Notes: generated by a model not told the origin, from the sequence alone. DNA of 64,000 nucleotides from Dyadobacter fermentans (GCF_019924045.1 NZ_JAHXBN010000013.1:248001-312000), one strand, 5' to 3'. Positions 43,738-53,795 are shown, numbered from the stretch's first letter. Made by a program: numbers and translations.

Positions 43738-46707
43738 ATGATATCCTTAAAGAAATGGAATGATCTGGCGGGGTGGGCCGTGCTGGCCGTCAGCCTGATC
43801 ACCTATGTCCTGACGATGGAGCGAACCGCCAGCTTCTGGGACTGTGGAGAATTCATCGCATGTGCATTCAAATTACAGGTACCGCATCCGCCCGGCGCAC
43901 CGCTTTTCTTGCTGATCGGACGGCTGTTTGCCCTACTGGCCCTTGGCGACGTAATGAAAGTGGCCTATTGGATCAACATGGTCTCTGTGCTGAGCAGCGC
44001 GTTTACTATCTTTTTTTTATTCAAAACCATCAGTTTGATTGCATGGAAACTGATTGGAAAGAAGCCTGAGGAAGGCAGCACAGCGGACGTATTGCTCGTG
44101 ACAGCTGCTGCGGCTGTGGGCGCGCTCGCCTATGCGTGGTCGGATTCGTTCTGGTTCTCTGCAGTAGAGGCCGAGGTTTACGGTTTGTCTTCATTTTTTA
44201 CCGCCATTGTGATCTGGGCCGTGTTTAAATGGGAGTCCATCGGCGACCCCGCTTCCGGAAACCGCTGGCTGATCCTAACCGCCTATCTGATAGGGCTTTC
44301 TATTGGTGTGCATTTGCTGAACCTCGTGACAATACCCGCACTGGCATTGGTATACTATTTCAAAAAATACCCGAAACCCGGCTTTTTGGGCGCTTCGATC
44401 GCTTTTCTGTCGGGCCTTTTGATTTTGGGTGTTATCAATGCCGGTATCATCCCGGGGCTGCCCGAGCTTGCGGGAAAATTCGAGATATTCTTCGTCAACT
44501 CGCTGGGCTTGCCCTACAATACCGGCATTGCATTCTTCACGATCCTCTTCCTGGGCGGGCTGGTCTGGGGAATACGCTTTTCGCACCGTACCCACCGCCC
44601 ATTGCTGAATACCGGCCTGCTTTCGCTTGCGTTTATTCTTATAGGTTATGCTTCCTATTCACTGGTATTGGTGAGATCGGGGTACAACACGCCCATTAAT
44701 GAAAACAATCCCAGCGACCTTCTCCGGTTTGTGTATTATCTCAAAAGGGAGCAGTACGAAAGCCGGCCGCTGTTGTACGGGCCTTCGTATGTTTCGAGGC
44801 CCGTCAGCCAGAAGCGTGGCGCGCCTGTTTATGCCAAAAAAGATGGTAAATATGCATTGATCGACTACAAGCCGGTGTACGAATATGAGCCGGGCAGCAA
44901 AATGCTGTTGCCGAGGATGTATAGTTCTAACCCGGGGCATCCGCAGCTGTACCAGCAAATGACCGGAGTGGCGGAGGGGCAAAAGCCGACGATGCGGCAT
45001 AACCTATCTTACCTGTTTTCACACCAGCTCGGGCATATGTACTGGCGATACTTCCTGTGGAATTTTGTCGGGCGCGAAAGCGACCGGGAGGGGGCAGGCA
45101 TTCTGATGCCGTGGCAAACCAGCCATTCGTTTCCGAAAAGCATAAGGCAAAACCGCGGGCATAACAACTTCCTAATGCTGCCTTTTTTGCTAGGCATTGC
45201 GGGCATTGTATATATGTACTATCACCGGCGGAAAGATCTGCTGGTGTTGAGCTTTCTGTTCATTCTTACGGGTGTCGCGCTGGTGATCTATCTCAATTCC
45301 CCGCCTGCCGAACCGCGCGAGCGCGACTACATTTACGTGGGATCGTTCTATATTTTCTGCATGTGGATCGGCTTTGGTGTGATGGCGGCTGCGAAGTTTC
45401 TGGAAAGGGTTGTTCGGAAACCGGCATTGCGCGCCGGAATCGCCGGATTGGCCTGTTTTTCCGTGCCGGCGATCATGGTGGCGCGGGGCTGGGACAACCA
45501 CGACCGGGCAGACCGGTACCATTCCGTGGATTTTGCCCGTAACCTGCTCAATTCCTGCGCACCGAACGCGATCCTGTTCACAGGAGGCGATAACGACACT
45601 TTTCCATTGTGGTATGTGCAGGAAGTGGAGGGCTTTCGGACCGACGTGCGCGTATGCGTACAGACGTTCCTGGGTGCGGACTGGTACATCGAACAGCTGA
45701 AACGGAAGATCAACCAGTCGGATGCATTACCACTGTCGCTGGATTCAGGGAATTACCAGTTGGGCAAAAACGAATACCTGCCGTTTTACGAGATTCCTTC
45801 TGTAAAAGGGGGCATTAATCTGAAAGAATACCTCGACTTGATCCGACAAGACAACAAAGCGATACAGGTACCGCTTACCAGCGGCGATATGACCTCGATC
45901 CTGCCGTCTGCGACGCTGTTCCTGCCGGTGGATACAAAAGAGGTTAAGAAAATGAATATCGTCAAAAGCGATCTGGCGCCCTATCTGAGCGATTCTATGA
46001 GCTGGAAAATCGGCGAAACCGACTTGCTGAAAGGCGACCTGGTGATGCTCGACATCATTTCGAGCAATAACTGGAAACGGCCGGTGTATTTCTCGTCGAC
46101 CATGGGTTCGTCGCACAACCTTGGTTTGCAGGAATACCTTCAACTCGAAGGTTATGCCTATCGCCTGCTGCCTGTGCGCGTCCCGGGCGCGTCGGACGGC
46201 TACGTCAACTCCGATATCATGTACGACAATATGATGAACAAAATGCAATGGAGGGAAACGAATAACCCCAAAGTATACTACGACGATGCCTATCGGGGTG
46301 CGCCCGTGATCACAGCCAGACTTTCGTTCCTGCGGCTCGCACAGCAGCTCATCGCCGAAGACAGGATCGACAAGGCACGTAAAGTAGTCGACAAGGCTAT
46401 GTCCGTTATGCCCGACGACACCATTCCTTACGATCAGATTTCCGCAGGGTTCGTCGGGGCATTGTTTGATGTGGGCGAGAATGCGAAGGCGCTGGATTCT
46501 GCACGTGCAATGGCCATTCGTTCGGATGAAAACCTTTCATGGATCAAAGTGAAGGACAATGGTCGCAGCCGTGATGTGAATACCGATCTTTTTATCCTGC
46601 AAAGTATCGTCCGCGAATGTCGGAGGGCGAAGCAGGACAAAGAAGCCGACCGCTTCGAAGCGATTTTCAAGAAACATCTGGTGGCCTTTAATGTATACGG
46701 CGGATGA
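43738..46707 (+). CDS. DUF2723 integral membrane protein (O-mannosyltransferase-like)
   Basis: A 989-residue protein with DUF2723 at the N-terminus: a short soluble start, first helix WAVLAVSLITYVLTM, then RTASFWDCGEFIACAFKLQVPHPPGAPLF, the loop that carries the presumed catalytic acidic residues, and about 11-12 membrane helices up to residue 620. The long soluble C-terminus contains TGGDNDTFPLWYVQEVEGFRTDVRV and NWKRPVYFSSTMG, both common in the family. DUF2723 is related to GT-C glycosyltransferases such as PMT/ArnT and is proposed to attach sugars to exported proteins. ATG at 43738 is preferred because the residues before it are not family-like. Confidence 0.88.
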   Translation: MISLKKWNDLAGWAVLAVSLITYVLTMERTASFWDCGEFIACAFKLQVPHPPGAPLFLLIGRLFALLALGDVMKVAYWINMVSVLSSAFTIFFLFKTISLIAWKLIGKKPEEGSTADVLLVTAAAAVGALAYAWSDSFWFSAVEAEVYGLSSFFTAIVIWAVFKWESIGDPASGNRWLILTAYLIGLSIGVHLLNLVTIPALALVYYFKKYPKPGFLGASIAFLSGLLILGVINAGIIPGLPELAGKFEIFFVNSLGLPYNTGIAFFTILFLGGLVWGIRFSHRTHRPLLNTGLLSLAFILIGYASYSLVLVRSGYNTPINENNPSDLLRFVYYLKREQYESRPLLYGPSYVSRPVSQKRGAPVYAKKDGKYALIDYKPVYEYEPGSKMLLPRMYSSNPGHPQLYQQMTGVAEGQKPTMRHNLSYLFSHQLGHMYWRYFLWNFVGRESDREGAGILMPWQTSHSFPKSIRQNRGHNNFLMLPFLLGIAGIVYMYYHRRKDLLVLSFLFILTGVALVIYLNSPPAEPRERDYIYVGSFYIFCMWIGFGVMAAAKFLERVVRKPALRAGIAGLACFSVPAIMVARGWDNHDRADRYHSVDFARNLLNSCAPNAILFTGGDNDTFPLWYVQEVEGFRTDVRVCVQTFLGADWYIEQLKRKINQSDALPLSLDSGNYQLGKNEYLPFYEIPSVKGGINLKEYLDLIRQDNKAIQVPLTSGDMTSILPSATLFLPVDTKEVKKMNIVKSDLAPYLSDSMSWKIGETDLLKGDLVMLDIISSNNWKRPVYFSSTMGSSHNLGLQEYLQLEGYAYRLLPVRVPGASDGYVNSDIMYDNMMNKMQWRETNNPKVYYDDAYRGAPVITARLSFLRLAQQLIAEDRIDKARKVVDKAMSVMPDDTIPYDQISAGFVGALFDVGENAKALDSARAMAIRSDENLSWIKVKDNGRSRDVNTDLFILQSIVRECRRAKQDKEADRFEAIFKKHLVAFNVYGG

Positions 46708-46835
46708 ATTTGTCTGGGCAAGGCTTGTTAATAGGAATAACCGCTTAGTAGAAACTTTACTGCCTCAATGTGAAGCGATTATTAACTTTTTATATTTATA
46801 TATTAATAAATCATTAAGTTAATCAACGTTCGTTT

Positions 46836-48812
46836 ATGGCCTCAATTCTACACGCTCTCCGGATTCGTTGCACCGGCTGTTTAATGCTGATACTTTACGG
46901 TGTCACCAGCCTTGCCCAAACCTCTATCACGTCGAACCTGCCCATTGTTGTCATCAATACGAATGGCGCGGTTATCGAGAACGACAACAAGATCACTGCG
47001 TCATTTAAGATCACTCAACCGAACGGAAGCGGAATTCATTCATTCGATATGAATTCCGGCTCGAATGTGTTCCAGTTTGAAAGTAACATCGGCATCGAAA
47101 TTCGCGGGAACACATCTATTTTTTGGGATAAAAAATCTTACAGTGTCGAAATCAGGGATGTGGGCGGTAGCAGCGTAGATGCTTCACTGCTCGGTATGCC
47201 GGCGGAGTCGGATTGGGTGCTGAATGCCTGCTATGGCGATAAATCGTTCATCCGGGACGTGTTCGCGCACGAGATGTATACACGTACGGGCCGGTATTCA
47301 CCGCGTACACGCTATGTGGAGGTATTTAAGAATGAAATCGGGGGAATGTCGTATCACGGAGTGTATATCCTGATGGAGAAGATTAAGCGAAATTCAAACC
47401 GTATCAACATCAAGAAGCTTTCCGAAACGGATACCGATCCCGCCAAAATCAACGGGGGGTACCTGTTGCAGGTGGCGGAAGATGAAGACATGAAATGGAC
47501 ATCCGGTTTCGCAGGCAATAATGCACCTGCACAGCCGCATCCTCTTTTCCATGTAGAATATCCCAAACTGCACAACTATACCAACATTGCCAACCGGGAT
47601 TTACAGTTCAACTACATTAAAAACCACATTGACAATTTCGAACAGATACTGGCAGGACCGAATTACAAGGACGCGACGGCCGGCTACCGCCCGCTGCTCG
47701 ACGAAGATGCAGCCATCGATTACCTGCTATTGCAGGAGATTACCAAGAACTCCGACAACTGGCGGGCGAGTACGTTCCTGTACAAGCAACGGGACGACGA
47801 GGGTGGTCAGATCGTGATGGGGGCGCCGTGGGATTTCGATAAGTCGATGGGGAACCAGCAGTGGTGCTACGAGCTTTCGGTGCTGCCGACCGGCTCGTGG
47901 GCCTGGCAGTTTAATATCTACTGCCCGGATCGTCCGCCTATGACCATTTTCTGGCCTGCACGCCTGCTTACGGACTGTTATTTCAAAGGCAAACTCATGG
48001 GCCGTTACCAGCAGCTCCGGCAGACGGTGTGGAGTGATGCATCCATCTCTGCATTCATTGATCAGAAACAGGCAGAATTGACTGCGCAGAATGCCATGCA
48101 ACGCAATTTCTCGAAATGGAATATCCTTGAAACTGCCGTGATGTTCAATGAGCATTATACATTGCCCGGCAACACCTACGCGAAGGAGGTCCAATACCTG
48201 AAAACCTGGCTGCTCGGGCACTTGGCCTGGATGGATGCGAACATCACCTCCATTTCGACAGAAGACTGCGCGGTACTTCCTGTGACGTTTAAAGAGTTGG
48301 AATTGAAGGAGGTAGAGCAATCGGCGGTGCGTGTGGGCTGGTCTACTTCCGAAGAGGTACGCAACGATTACTTCGAAGTGGAGCGGAGTGCTGACGCGCG
48401 CCATTTCAAGGCTTTGGGTAAGGTAAAGGGAAAGGGCGATACATCCATTGAGCAGCAATACAATTTCCTGGACACCGCGCCGCTCCCGGGGACTTCCTAT
48501 TACCGGATCCGCCAGGTGGATACCGACGGTACTGTAAGTTTTTCGTCGATGAAGTCCATCACGAGAGCAGGAGACGAGGCCGCCATTGTATTTCCCAATC
48601 CGGCACGTGAGCGCGTCATACTTCAAAACATCCAGCCCGGGGCTGTTATATTGATTCGTGATAATGCCGGACGAACCGTAAAGCGCACCACCGCAACAGG
48701 GAAACAAGTAGAAGTGGCGACGAATGCGTTGCCGCTTGGCAGTTATGTGTTAACGGTCACTGGCCCGGACGGGAAGGTTGAAATACAAAAACACCTTACC
48801 GTGGACCGGTAG
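46836..48812 (+). CDS. Secreted CotH-type protein kinase-like protein with T9SS sorting domain
   Basis: A 658-residue protein with a signal peptide (about residues 1-27, ending TSLAQ), then a CotH domain (spore-coat kinase family) visible as IGIEIRGNTSIFWDKKSYSVEIRD, GVYILMEKIKRNSNRINIKK and GAPWDFDKSMGNQ, where the Asp residues fit a metal/ATP site. After an Ig-like linker the C-terminal T9SS type A sorting domain is clear (IVFPNPARERVIL ... GSYVLTVTGPDGKVEIQKHLTV). It should be secreted through the type IX system and stay on or leave the cell surface. Bacteroidota CotH proteins often accompany polysaccharide or spore-coat-like matrix genes; the substrate is unknown. Confidence 0.88.
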   Translation: MASILHALRIRCTGCLMLILYGVTSLAQTSITSNLPIVVINTNGAVIENDNKITASFKITQPNGSGIHSFDMNSGSNVFQFESNIGIEIRGNTSIFWDKKSYSVEIRDVGGSSVDASLLGMPAESDWVLNACYGDKSFIRDVFAHEMYTRTGRYSPRTRYVEVFKNEIGGMSYHGVYILMEKIKRNSNRINIKKLSETDTDPAKINGGYLLQVAEDEDMKWTSGFAGNNAPAQPHPLFHVEYPKLHNYTNIANRDLQFNYIKNHIDNFEQILAGPNYKDATAGYRPLLDEDAAIDYLLLQEITKNSDNWRASTFLYKQRDDEGGQIVMGAPWDFDKSMGNQQWCYELSVLPTGSWAWQFNIYCPDRPPMTIFWPARLLTDCYFKGKLMGRYQQLRQTVWSDASISAFIDQKQAELTAQNAMQRNFSKWNILETAVMFNEHYTLPGNTYAKEVQYLKTWLLGHLAWMDANITSISTEDCAVLPVTFKELELKEVEQSAVRVGWSTSEEVRNDYFEVERSADARHFKALGKVKGKGDTSIEQQYNFLDTAPLPGTSYYRIRQVDTDGTVSFSSMKSITRAGDEAAIVFPNPARERVILQNIQPGAVILIRDNAGRTVKRTTATGKQVEVATNALPLGSYVLTVTGPDGKVEIQKHLTVDR

Positions 48813-48871
48813 GGCGGCCTCAAATGGTCATCGACTATTCGGAGAATCAGGAAGTGACAAAGACAATGCGG

Positions 48872-48906
48872 GAAGGCACCGGTCCGTTCAAAAGGCCGGT
48901 GCCTTC
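48872..48906 (+). terminator. Hairpin after the CotH gene, possible terminator
   Basis: GAAGGCACCGG (48872-48882) pairs perfectly with CCGGTGCCTTC (48896-48906) over a 13-base loop. The following bases (TCTGATTT) are only partly T-rich. Confidence 0.5.
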
Positions 48907-49017
48907 TCTGATTTCAGGCACCCAGGAAAAATGCAGATACGGTCAGTAACCGGATTTTGTATTTTATTCAAAAACGCACTAATTGTCTTATGTTTCAGCT
49001 GCTACCAAACCGAACTT

Positions 49018-50277
49018 ATGAACACGACCGATATTCTCCCTCTCACCACCGATCCGGCCCCGGAGTATTACGAAAAACAAGCCGCCGCGCTGGCGGATGC
49101 CTGCCGGTCCGTTCATAAGGATTCAGTTAAATACATTCGGAAATACCATCCCGAACCGGAGCGACTAACGCAGCTGAACCGCCCGGATACCAATTTCAGC
49201 CTCGATGATGCCCGCGTTGTGGTGGCCAGGGAGCATGGTTTTATAGACTGGCCGGCATTTCTGATGCACATGGCCCATTTGCAGGAACCCGGCTCACAGG
49301 TTGCAAAATTCGAACAGGCGGTGGATGCCGTCGTGCAGGGAGACTTGTATGTGTTGCGTTCGCTTTTGGAGGAAAATCCCGCCATTGTGCACGAGCGCTC
49401 GTCGCGCGGGCACAGGGCAACCCTACTACATTACATTGCTGCCAACGGGACGGAAAATTTCAGGCAGGTAACCCCTCAGAACGGCCTCGACGTCGCCGAA
49501 ACGCTACTTGCGGCCGGTGCTGTACCCGATGCCCTGGCAGATACGTACGACACCAAATGGGGCACGACGCTGGAACTGCTGGTATCGAGTGTGCATCCAT
49601 ACCAAGCGGGCCTGCAAACGGCACTGGCGGAAAAACTACTCGATTATGGTGCGGCGATCAACGGGGTCCGCGACGATTGCGCGCCGTTGGTAACAGCCAT
49701 TTATTTCCATTACCCGCAATCGGCGGCGGTGCTGGTGGAGAGAGGGGCCAGAATCGATAACGTGGTGACGGCCGCTGCTATGGGAAAAACGGCGCAGCTG
49801 GCAGGCTATCTCGGCGACGACGGCAAGCTGAAAGCCGACACGCCGCTGGTGCGCGTGGAATGGCTGAAAATTGCCCCGACGCCGGAGGCCAACCTGGCAC
49901 TTGCATTTGTATGGGCTGCAATGCTCGACCGGGCGGAAACAGTTCGTTTCCTGCTCGAAAAAGGGGTGAGCCCCGCTTCAAAAGACCACCGCGACTGGAC
50001 TGCATTGCATTGGGCGGGCTATTTTGGCTATCCCGAAGTGGTGGATCTGCTGCTCGCGCACAAGGCGCCGCTCGAAGCGCGCAATGAATTCGGCGGTACG
50101 GTGCTTGATCAGACGCTCTGGGCAACCGCCCACGAAGGCGCTCGCGAACACCACCTCGAAGTAGTCCGGAAACTTGTCGACGCCGGTGCCAAAATCCACA
50201 CCTGGTGGCTCCTGGCCGATTTGCACCCGCCGTTACAGGAAAGTGTGGTGAAAATTTTGCAGGAGAAAGTGTCATAA
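49018..50277 (+). CDS. Ankyrin-repeat protein
   Basis: A 419-residue protein. The N-terminal part (residues 1-100) is not recognised. Ankyrin units follow: residues about 105-160 (VVQGDLYVLRSLLEENP, ATLLHYIAANG), about 160-290 in more degenerate form, and clear units near the end (ETVRFLLEKGVSPASKDHRDWTALHWAGYFGYPEVVDLLLAHKAPLEARNEFGGT). Such repeats bind other proteins. ATG at 49018 is chosen; the in-frame upstream ATG would add a leader in which LIVLCFSC imitates a lipobox, but its codons are AT-rich and uncharacteristic. No signal peptide is present, so it is probably cytoplasmic. Confidence 0.78.
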   Translation: MNTTDILPLTTDPAPEYYEKQAAALADACRSVHKDSVKYIRKYHPEPERLTQLNRPDTNFSLDDARVVVAREHGFIDWPAFLMHMAHLQEPGSQVAKFEQAVDAVVQGDLYVLRSLLEENPAIVHERSSRGHRATLLHYIAANGTENFRQVTPQNGLDVAETLLAAGAVPDALADTYDTKWGTTLELLVSSVHPYQAGLQTALAEKLLDYGAAINGVRDDCAPLVTAIYFHYPQSAAVLVERGARIDNVVTAAAMGKTAQLAGYLGDDGKLKADTPLVRVEWLKIAPTPEANLALAFVWAAMLDRAETVRFLLEKGVSPASKDHRDWTALHWAGYFGYPEVVDLLLAHKAPLEARNEFGGTVLDQTLWATAHEGAREHHLEVVRKLVDAGAKIHTWWLLADLHPPLQESVVKILQEKVS

Positions 50278-50384
50278 AGGTGAAATAACGTTGCTTGGTA
50301 ATTCATCCCGGTTACTTGATCATCGGTGGCCTATTTCCAATTGATTTGAAAAAAATATCCATTTAATTCGAAGTGCCATGGCCG

Positions 50385-50426
50385 CCCCTAGCCGGGCACC
50401 CCTAGTCGGGCACCCCTGGTCGGGCA
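50385..50426. repeat. Three tandem 14-base repeats
   Basis: Three copies of CCCCTAGCCGGGCA / CCCCTAGTCGGGCA / CCCCTGGTCGGGCA follow each other, with single-base differences. They lie about 75 bases upstream of the HELSH protease start, next to a CCGCGG-cttg-CCGCGG hairpin. Confidence 0.8.
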
Positions 50427-50499
50427 CCTACCTACTCCGTTCCTGCCGCGGCTTGCCGCGGGCTCATTTCGATCAGTTTTTTAAGGAACTTAAACAGGT

Positions 50500-52366
50500 A
50501 TGCCTATGGACTTTTTTCGGATTAATGGTAATGTATTGCGTTCCCGCTTTTTTACGGTTTGCCTGGCCTGCATGGCCATTGCGGGCACTTCATTCACACG
50601 CGCCTACGGGCAGGGAGCACGCTCAGATCTTCTTTTGCCGGATACACCGGATTACGCAAGTCTTTCAGAAAACGGAAAGCATTTATTTGATGGCCTGACC
50701 AACAAGGGACAGTACCAAGGAGAAACGATCATCGTGCGGATGCGGCCAATTGCCGAAGTGCTGTCTAATAACCGCATGCAGATCACGATTCCGGGGCGTG
50801 CCGAAACGCATGACGTGCACATTAAAACGATCGAGTACTCCGACGACCGTAATTACAAACTCTATGGGACAGTAGGAGAAAGTCTGCTGTCGGTAATACT
50901 CACTTCCCGCAACGGAATGAAAGGCGGAATCATCCAGGGGCCGGAGCGGTCGTACGAAATCTGCGACCTGGCCGAAGATGGCCAGCTGTTGCTGGGGTAT
51001 GACAACGACGCCTGGAAAGAGCGTTTCTGCGCCTCGGGGATTGGTTCGGCGATGCAAAAAATCCAGCCCGAGCCCGACGTTGACAAAAGCGGAAGAAAGC
51101 CGGGTGGACAATGCGAAGATTGAGCCGTGTACGAGTAGTATTAGAGTGCTGTTCTTGTACGGAAATAATGTGAACCAGGTTTCGGCGACTAATCACGCAT
51201 ATAATACCCTGGACATTTTCAATCAGACGGTAACGAATAGCGGGGTAGCAAATACTGCCTATGTACAAATGGCGGGGGTAGTGCCGACGACTTTTACACA
51301 GACGGATCATGACATTTACAAAGATGTTCTGGCTCTGAGTAACACAGCTTCCGTACAAAACCTGTGCAATCAGAACAAAGCAGATTTGGTGTTATTATTT
51401 AACTGGGAAGGGCACAATGCAGCAGGCGGGGTTCCATATCCACCCACTTATAAACATCCTAATAGTAGCCGGAGTTTTGCAATCGTGGATTTGTCGAGCC
51501 CTATTGTTCCGGTTGTTGGTGCGCATGAGCTAAGTCATTTGTTCGGATGTAACCATGAGAATGAAAACTTCGGAATACCATACGCACAAGGATATATATT
51601 CTCTGGCGTCAATACACTTGTAGCGAATGGAAATGCGCCAGGCAGTAAAATCTTCTATTATTCTAATCCGAACAAAACTTTTGCCGGCTCTCCGATGGGT
51701 GATGCCACACACAACAATGCTAAAGTGATGACCGATAAATCGCCGATCGTGAAGGCATTTCGCCCTGAACCAAATGTTTTGAGTGGTTCGATTTACGGGC
51801 CGACAAGCGGATATGCGTATCAGGTTTACACCTATGAGGCCATCGCCAAATGTGGGAGCCCGCCTTATACTTACCAGTGGAAGGAGTCTTCGGATGGGAT
51901 AAACTATTCGGGTAACGGTACCGGGGAGTTTTACAATGTTGGGCTGTACCACAACGGCAATCATCTGTTTTACCTGAAATTGAAGATCACATCCGCGGAC
52001 GGGCAGATGATTGAGTATTGGATGCAAATCTGGGTGGATGACGAACCCAATGGCGGATATCGAAAGGGACAGAAGGACGACGATTCACTTCAAATTGAAG
52101 GAGGGAAAGCTGTTTTGCGGCCAAATCCGACTTCCGGTCGTGTGGAACTCGTTTTCAGTGCTGAAAAGGCTACGGAGGTCGGGATTGGCCTGATAGATCT
52201 TAATGGACGGGTGCACATTCAAAGGCAGGTTTTTAAGTGTTCTGCCGGACGAAACGTGATTGCGCTCGATTTGGCAGGAAAAGGGCTGACGCCGGGTACT
52301 TACATAATAACCGCACGCGGTGGAAATCAGGTTATTCGGAAAAAAGTCATTTACCACCCGCATTAA
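50500..52366 (+). pseudogene. Secreted HELSH metalloprotease with T9SS sorting domain, frameshifted
   Basis: Two overlapping frames form one protein of about 620 residues. Frame 1 (50500-51123) gives the signal peptide and an N-terminal propeptide-like part (RPIAEVLSNNRMQITIPGRAETHDVHIKTI). It ends in TGA at 51121. The next frame continues from about 51085 (EESRVDNAKIEPCTSSIRVLFLYGNN), carries the zinc motif H-E-L-S-H-L-F-G-C-N-H (metzincin HExxHxxGxxH) and ends in a T9SS sorting domain (GGKAVLRPNPTSGRVELVFS). The shift is one extra base in the AAAA run at 51085-51088. It is either an inactivated gene, a phase-variable one, or a sequencing error. The two sister lipoproteins downstream may be functionally tied to it. 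Confidence 0.8.
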
Positions 52367-52370
52367 AACC

Positions 52371-52970
52371 ATGAAACGATACAGCCACATATTCATATTA
52401 CTATTCTCGGGCCTGATGTCCTGCGATAAGCAGCCGCCCATGGATCCAAGAATGACAAACCAGCTTATCACTGGCGATATAAATGGCGTGCCTTTTAAGT
52501 CGGCCATCACGGTAGAAAAGGGGGCATATGTGAAAAAAGATCTTTGTGATAAAGATGTGGTAGCGTTGATGCTGACCAAAAAGAATGCGGAGGAGGAATA
52601 TCAGATTTTGCTTCTGGATTATTTACATGCCAGGCCGGGAGAATATGTATTAACCGACAACAGCGTCAGGCATAAAATAAAATCAGTATGCTCCCTCGAT
52701 TCAATCAAAGCAATTTTGTATTTCAAGTCCTATCCGCGAGATGACGTAACGATGGACAACTACCGGCTCCTCGAAGGTCCGTGGAACTACTTTAGAATTT
52801 TGTACTACGACCCTGAAAAGAACGAGATCCAGGGTCAATTCGCTGCAAAATTTGTGCGGATCAACAAACGCCAGCGGGCGAAAGAAGCGGTGGATACGAT
52901 CACTTATGCCAATGGCAAGTTCATCGTCTCGAACGTCTATGTACAGGAAGTTTTTACCGAGCCGCGGTAG
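52371..52970 (+). CDS. Lipoprotein of unknown function (copy 1)
   Basis: A 199-residue protein with a clear lipoprotein signal (MKRYSHIFILLFSGLMSC; lipobox L-M-S-C), followed by a mature part with the segments ITGDINGVPFKS, DNYRLLEGPWNYFRILYYDPEKNEI and TITYANGKFIVSNVYVQEVF. No family was recognised, though the NGVPF start is common in small Bacteroidota lipoproteins. It begins four bases after the protease stop, which suggests shared transcription. A paralogue lies at 53105. ATG at 52371 is preferred over the longer in-frame start, as only it gives a lipobox at the usual position. Confidence 0.78.
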   Translation: MKRYSHIFILLFSGLMSCDKQPPMDPRMTNQLITGDINGVPFKSAITVEKGAYVKKDLCDKDVVALMLTKKNAEEEYQILLLDYLHARPGEYVLTDNSVRHKIKSVCSLDSIKAILYFKSYPRDDVTMDNYRLLEGPWNYFRILYYDPEKNEIQGQFAAKFVRINKRQRAKEAVDTITYANGKFIVSNVYVQEVFTEPR

Positions 52971-52990
52971 CCTATTTGTTTGAAAGTCAG

Positions 52991-53020
52991 CAGTCGCCTG
53001 TTTTGTTTGGGGCGACTGTT
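52991..53020 (+). terminator. Terminator between the two sister lipoprotein genes
   Basis: CAGTCGCC (52991-52998) pairs with GGCGACTG (53011-53018) over a T-rich loop and is followed by TTAATTCCATTTTT. Confidence 0.55.
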
Positions 53021-53104
53021 AATTCCATTTTTCAAAACATTGTAAATCCAATTCGGCAGCAAGGTCTTAAATCGACAGCTGCGCGTAAGTAACCCTATTA
53101 AACT

Positions 53105-53704
53105 ATGAAACGATACAGCTATAAAGTTATACTATTGCTTTCTGGCCTGCTGTCCTGTGAAAAACAACCACCTGTAAATCCACATATGGTAAATCAGGTG
53201 TTTACGGGCGAAGTAAATGGTGTGCCTTTTAAAACCGGCATGACGGTTCAATTTGGCGCGTCTGTAAATCAGGAAATGTGCGTTATGGACGTGGTAGCAG
53301 TAAGTCTTATGAGAAAAATTAGTGAAAGAGAGTATCAGAGGGTACATATGAACTATTTTCACACTAAACCCGGTAGGTACACCCTGACCGATAGTGCTGT
53401 TAGCCATAGTAAAAATGCAGTATGCAATTTGGAGTCAATAAGCACAGGTGCCTATTTTCTAAGCGGGCCCGAAGATGATACGCCTTGGGACTCTTACAGG
53501 CTGCTGGAAGGCCCGTGGAATTACTTTAAAGTTCTGTACTACGATCCGGAAAAGAGCGAACTCCAGTGTCAATTTGGAGCGAAGTTTGTAAGGATTAATA
53601 AAGTCCAATATGCGGCAGGTGCAGCAGACACGATTACGTACACGAACGGCAAGTTCATCCTCTCAAACATCCATGTCCAAGAGGTTTTCACCGAGCCGCG
53701 GTAG
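53105..53704 (+). CDS. Lipoprotein of unknown function (copy 2)
   Basis: A 199-residue paralogue of the previous lipoprotein with lipobox L-L-S-C and the same blocks (GEVNGVPFKTGM, SYRLLEGPWNYFKVLYYDPEKSEL, TITYTNGKFILSNIHVQEVF). The two copies agree best at the signal and the C-terminal half, and diverge in the middle (residues 55-110), as expected if this part binds different partners. Its own gap upstream (134 bases) with a terminator in it suggests a separate promoter. A strong terminator follows. Confidence 0.78.
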   Translation: MKRYSYKVILLLSGLLSCEKQPPVNPHMVNQVFTGEVNGVPFKTGMTVQFGASVNQEMCVMDVVAVSLMRKISEREYQRVHMNYFHTKPGRYTLTDSAVSHSKNAVCNLESISTGAYFLSGPEDDTPWDSYRLLEGPWNYFKVLYYDPEKSELQCQFGAKFVRINKVQYAAGAADTITYTNGKFILSNIHVQEVFTEPR

Positions 53705-53750
53705 CCTCTAATCAGTACAACAACTGCCGCGCGAGCTCTTCTGCGAGGCG

Positions 53751-53795
53751 AAAGGAGCTGCCTGGTCGACGACGACCGGGCAGCTCCTTTCATTT
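53751..53795 (+). terminator. Strong hairpin terminator after the lipoprotein pair
   Basis: An 18-base stem (AAAGGAGCTGCCTGGTCG at 53751-53768 with CGACCGGGCAGCTCCTTT at 53773-53790; one G-T pair) closes a 4-base loop and is followed by CATTTATCC. Confidence 0.7.

Noticed and set aside
48932..49018. Longer lipoprotein-like start for the ankyrin protein
   Set aside because: The LIVLCFSC match is in an AT-rich stretch that looks non-coding, and the ATG at 49018 gives a normal N-terminus.
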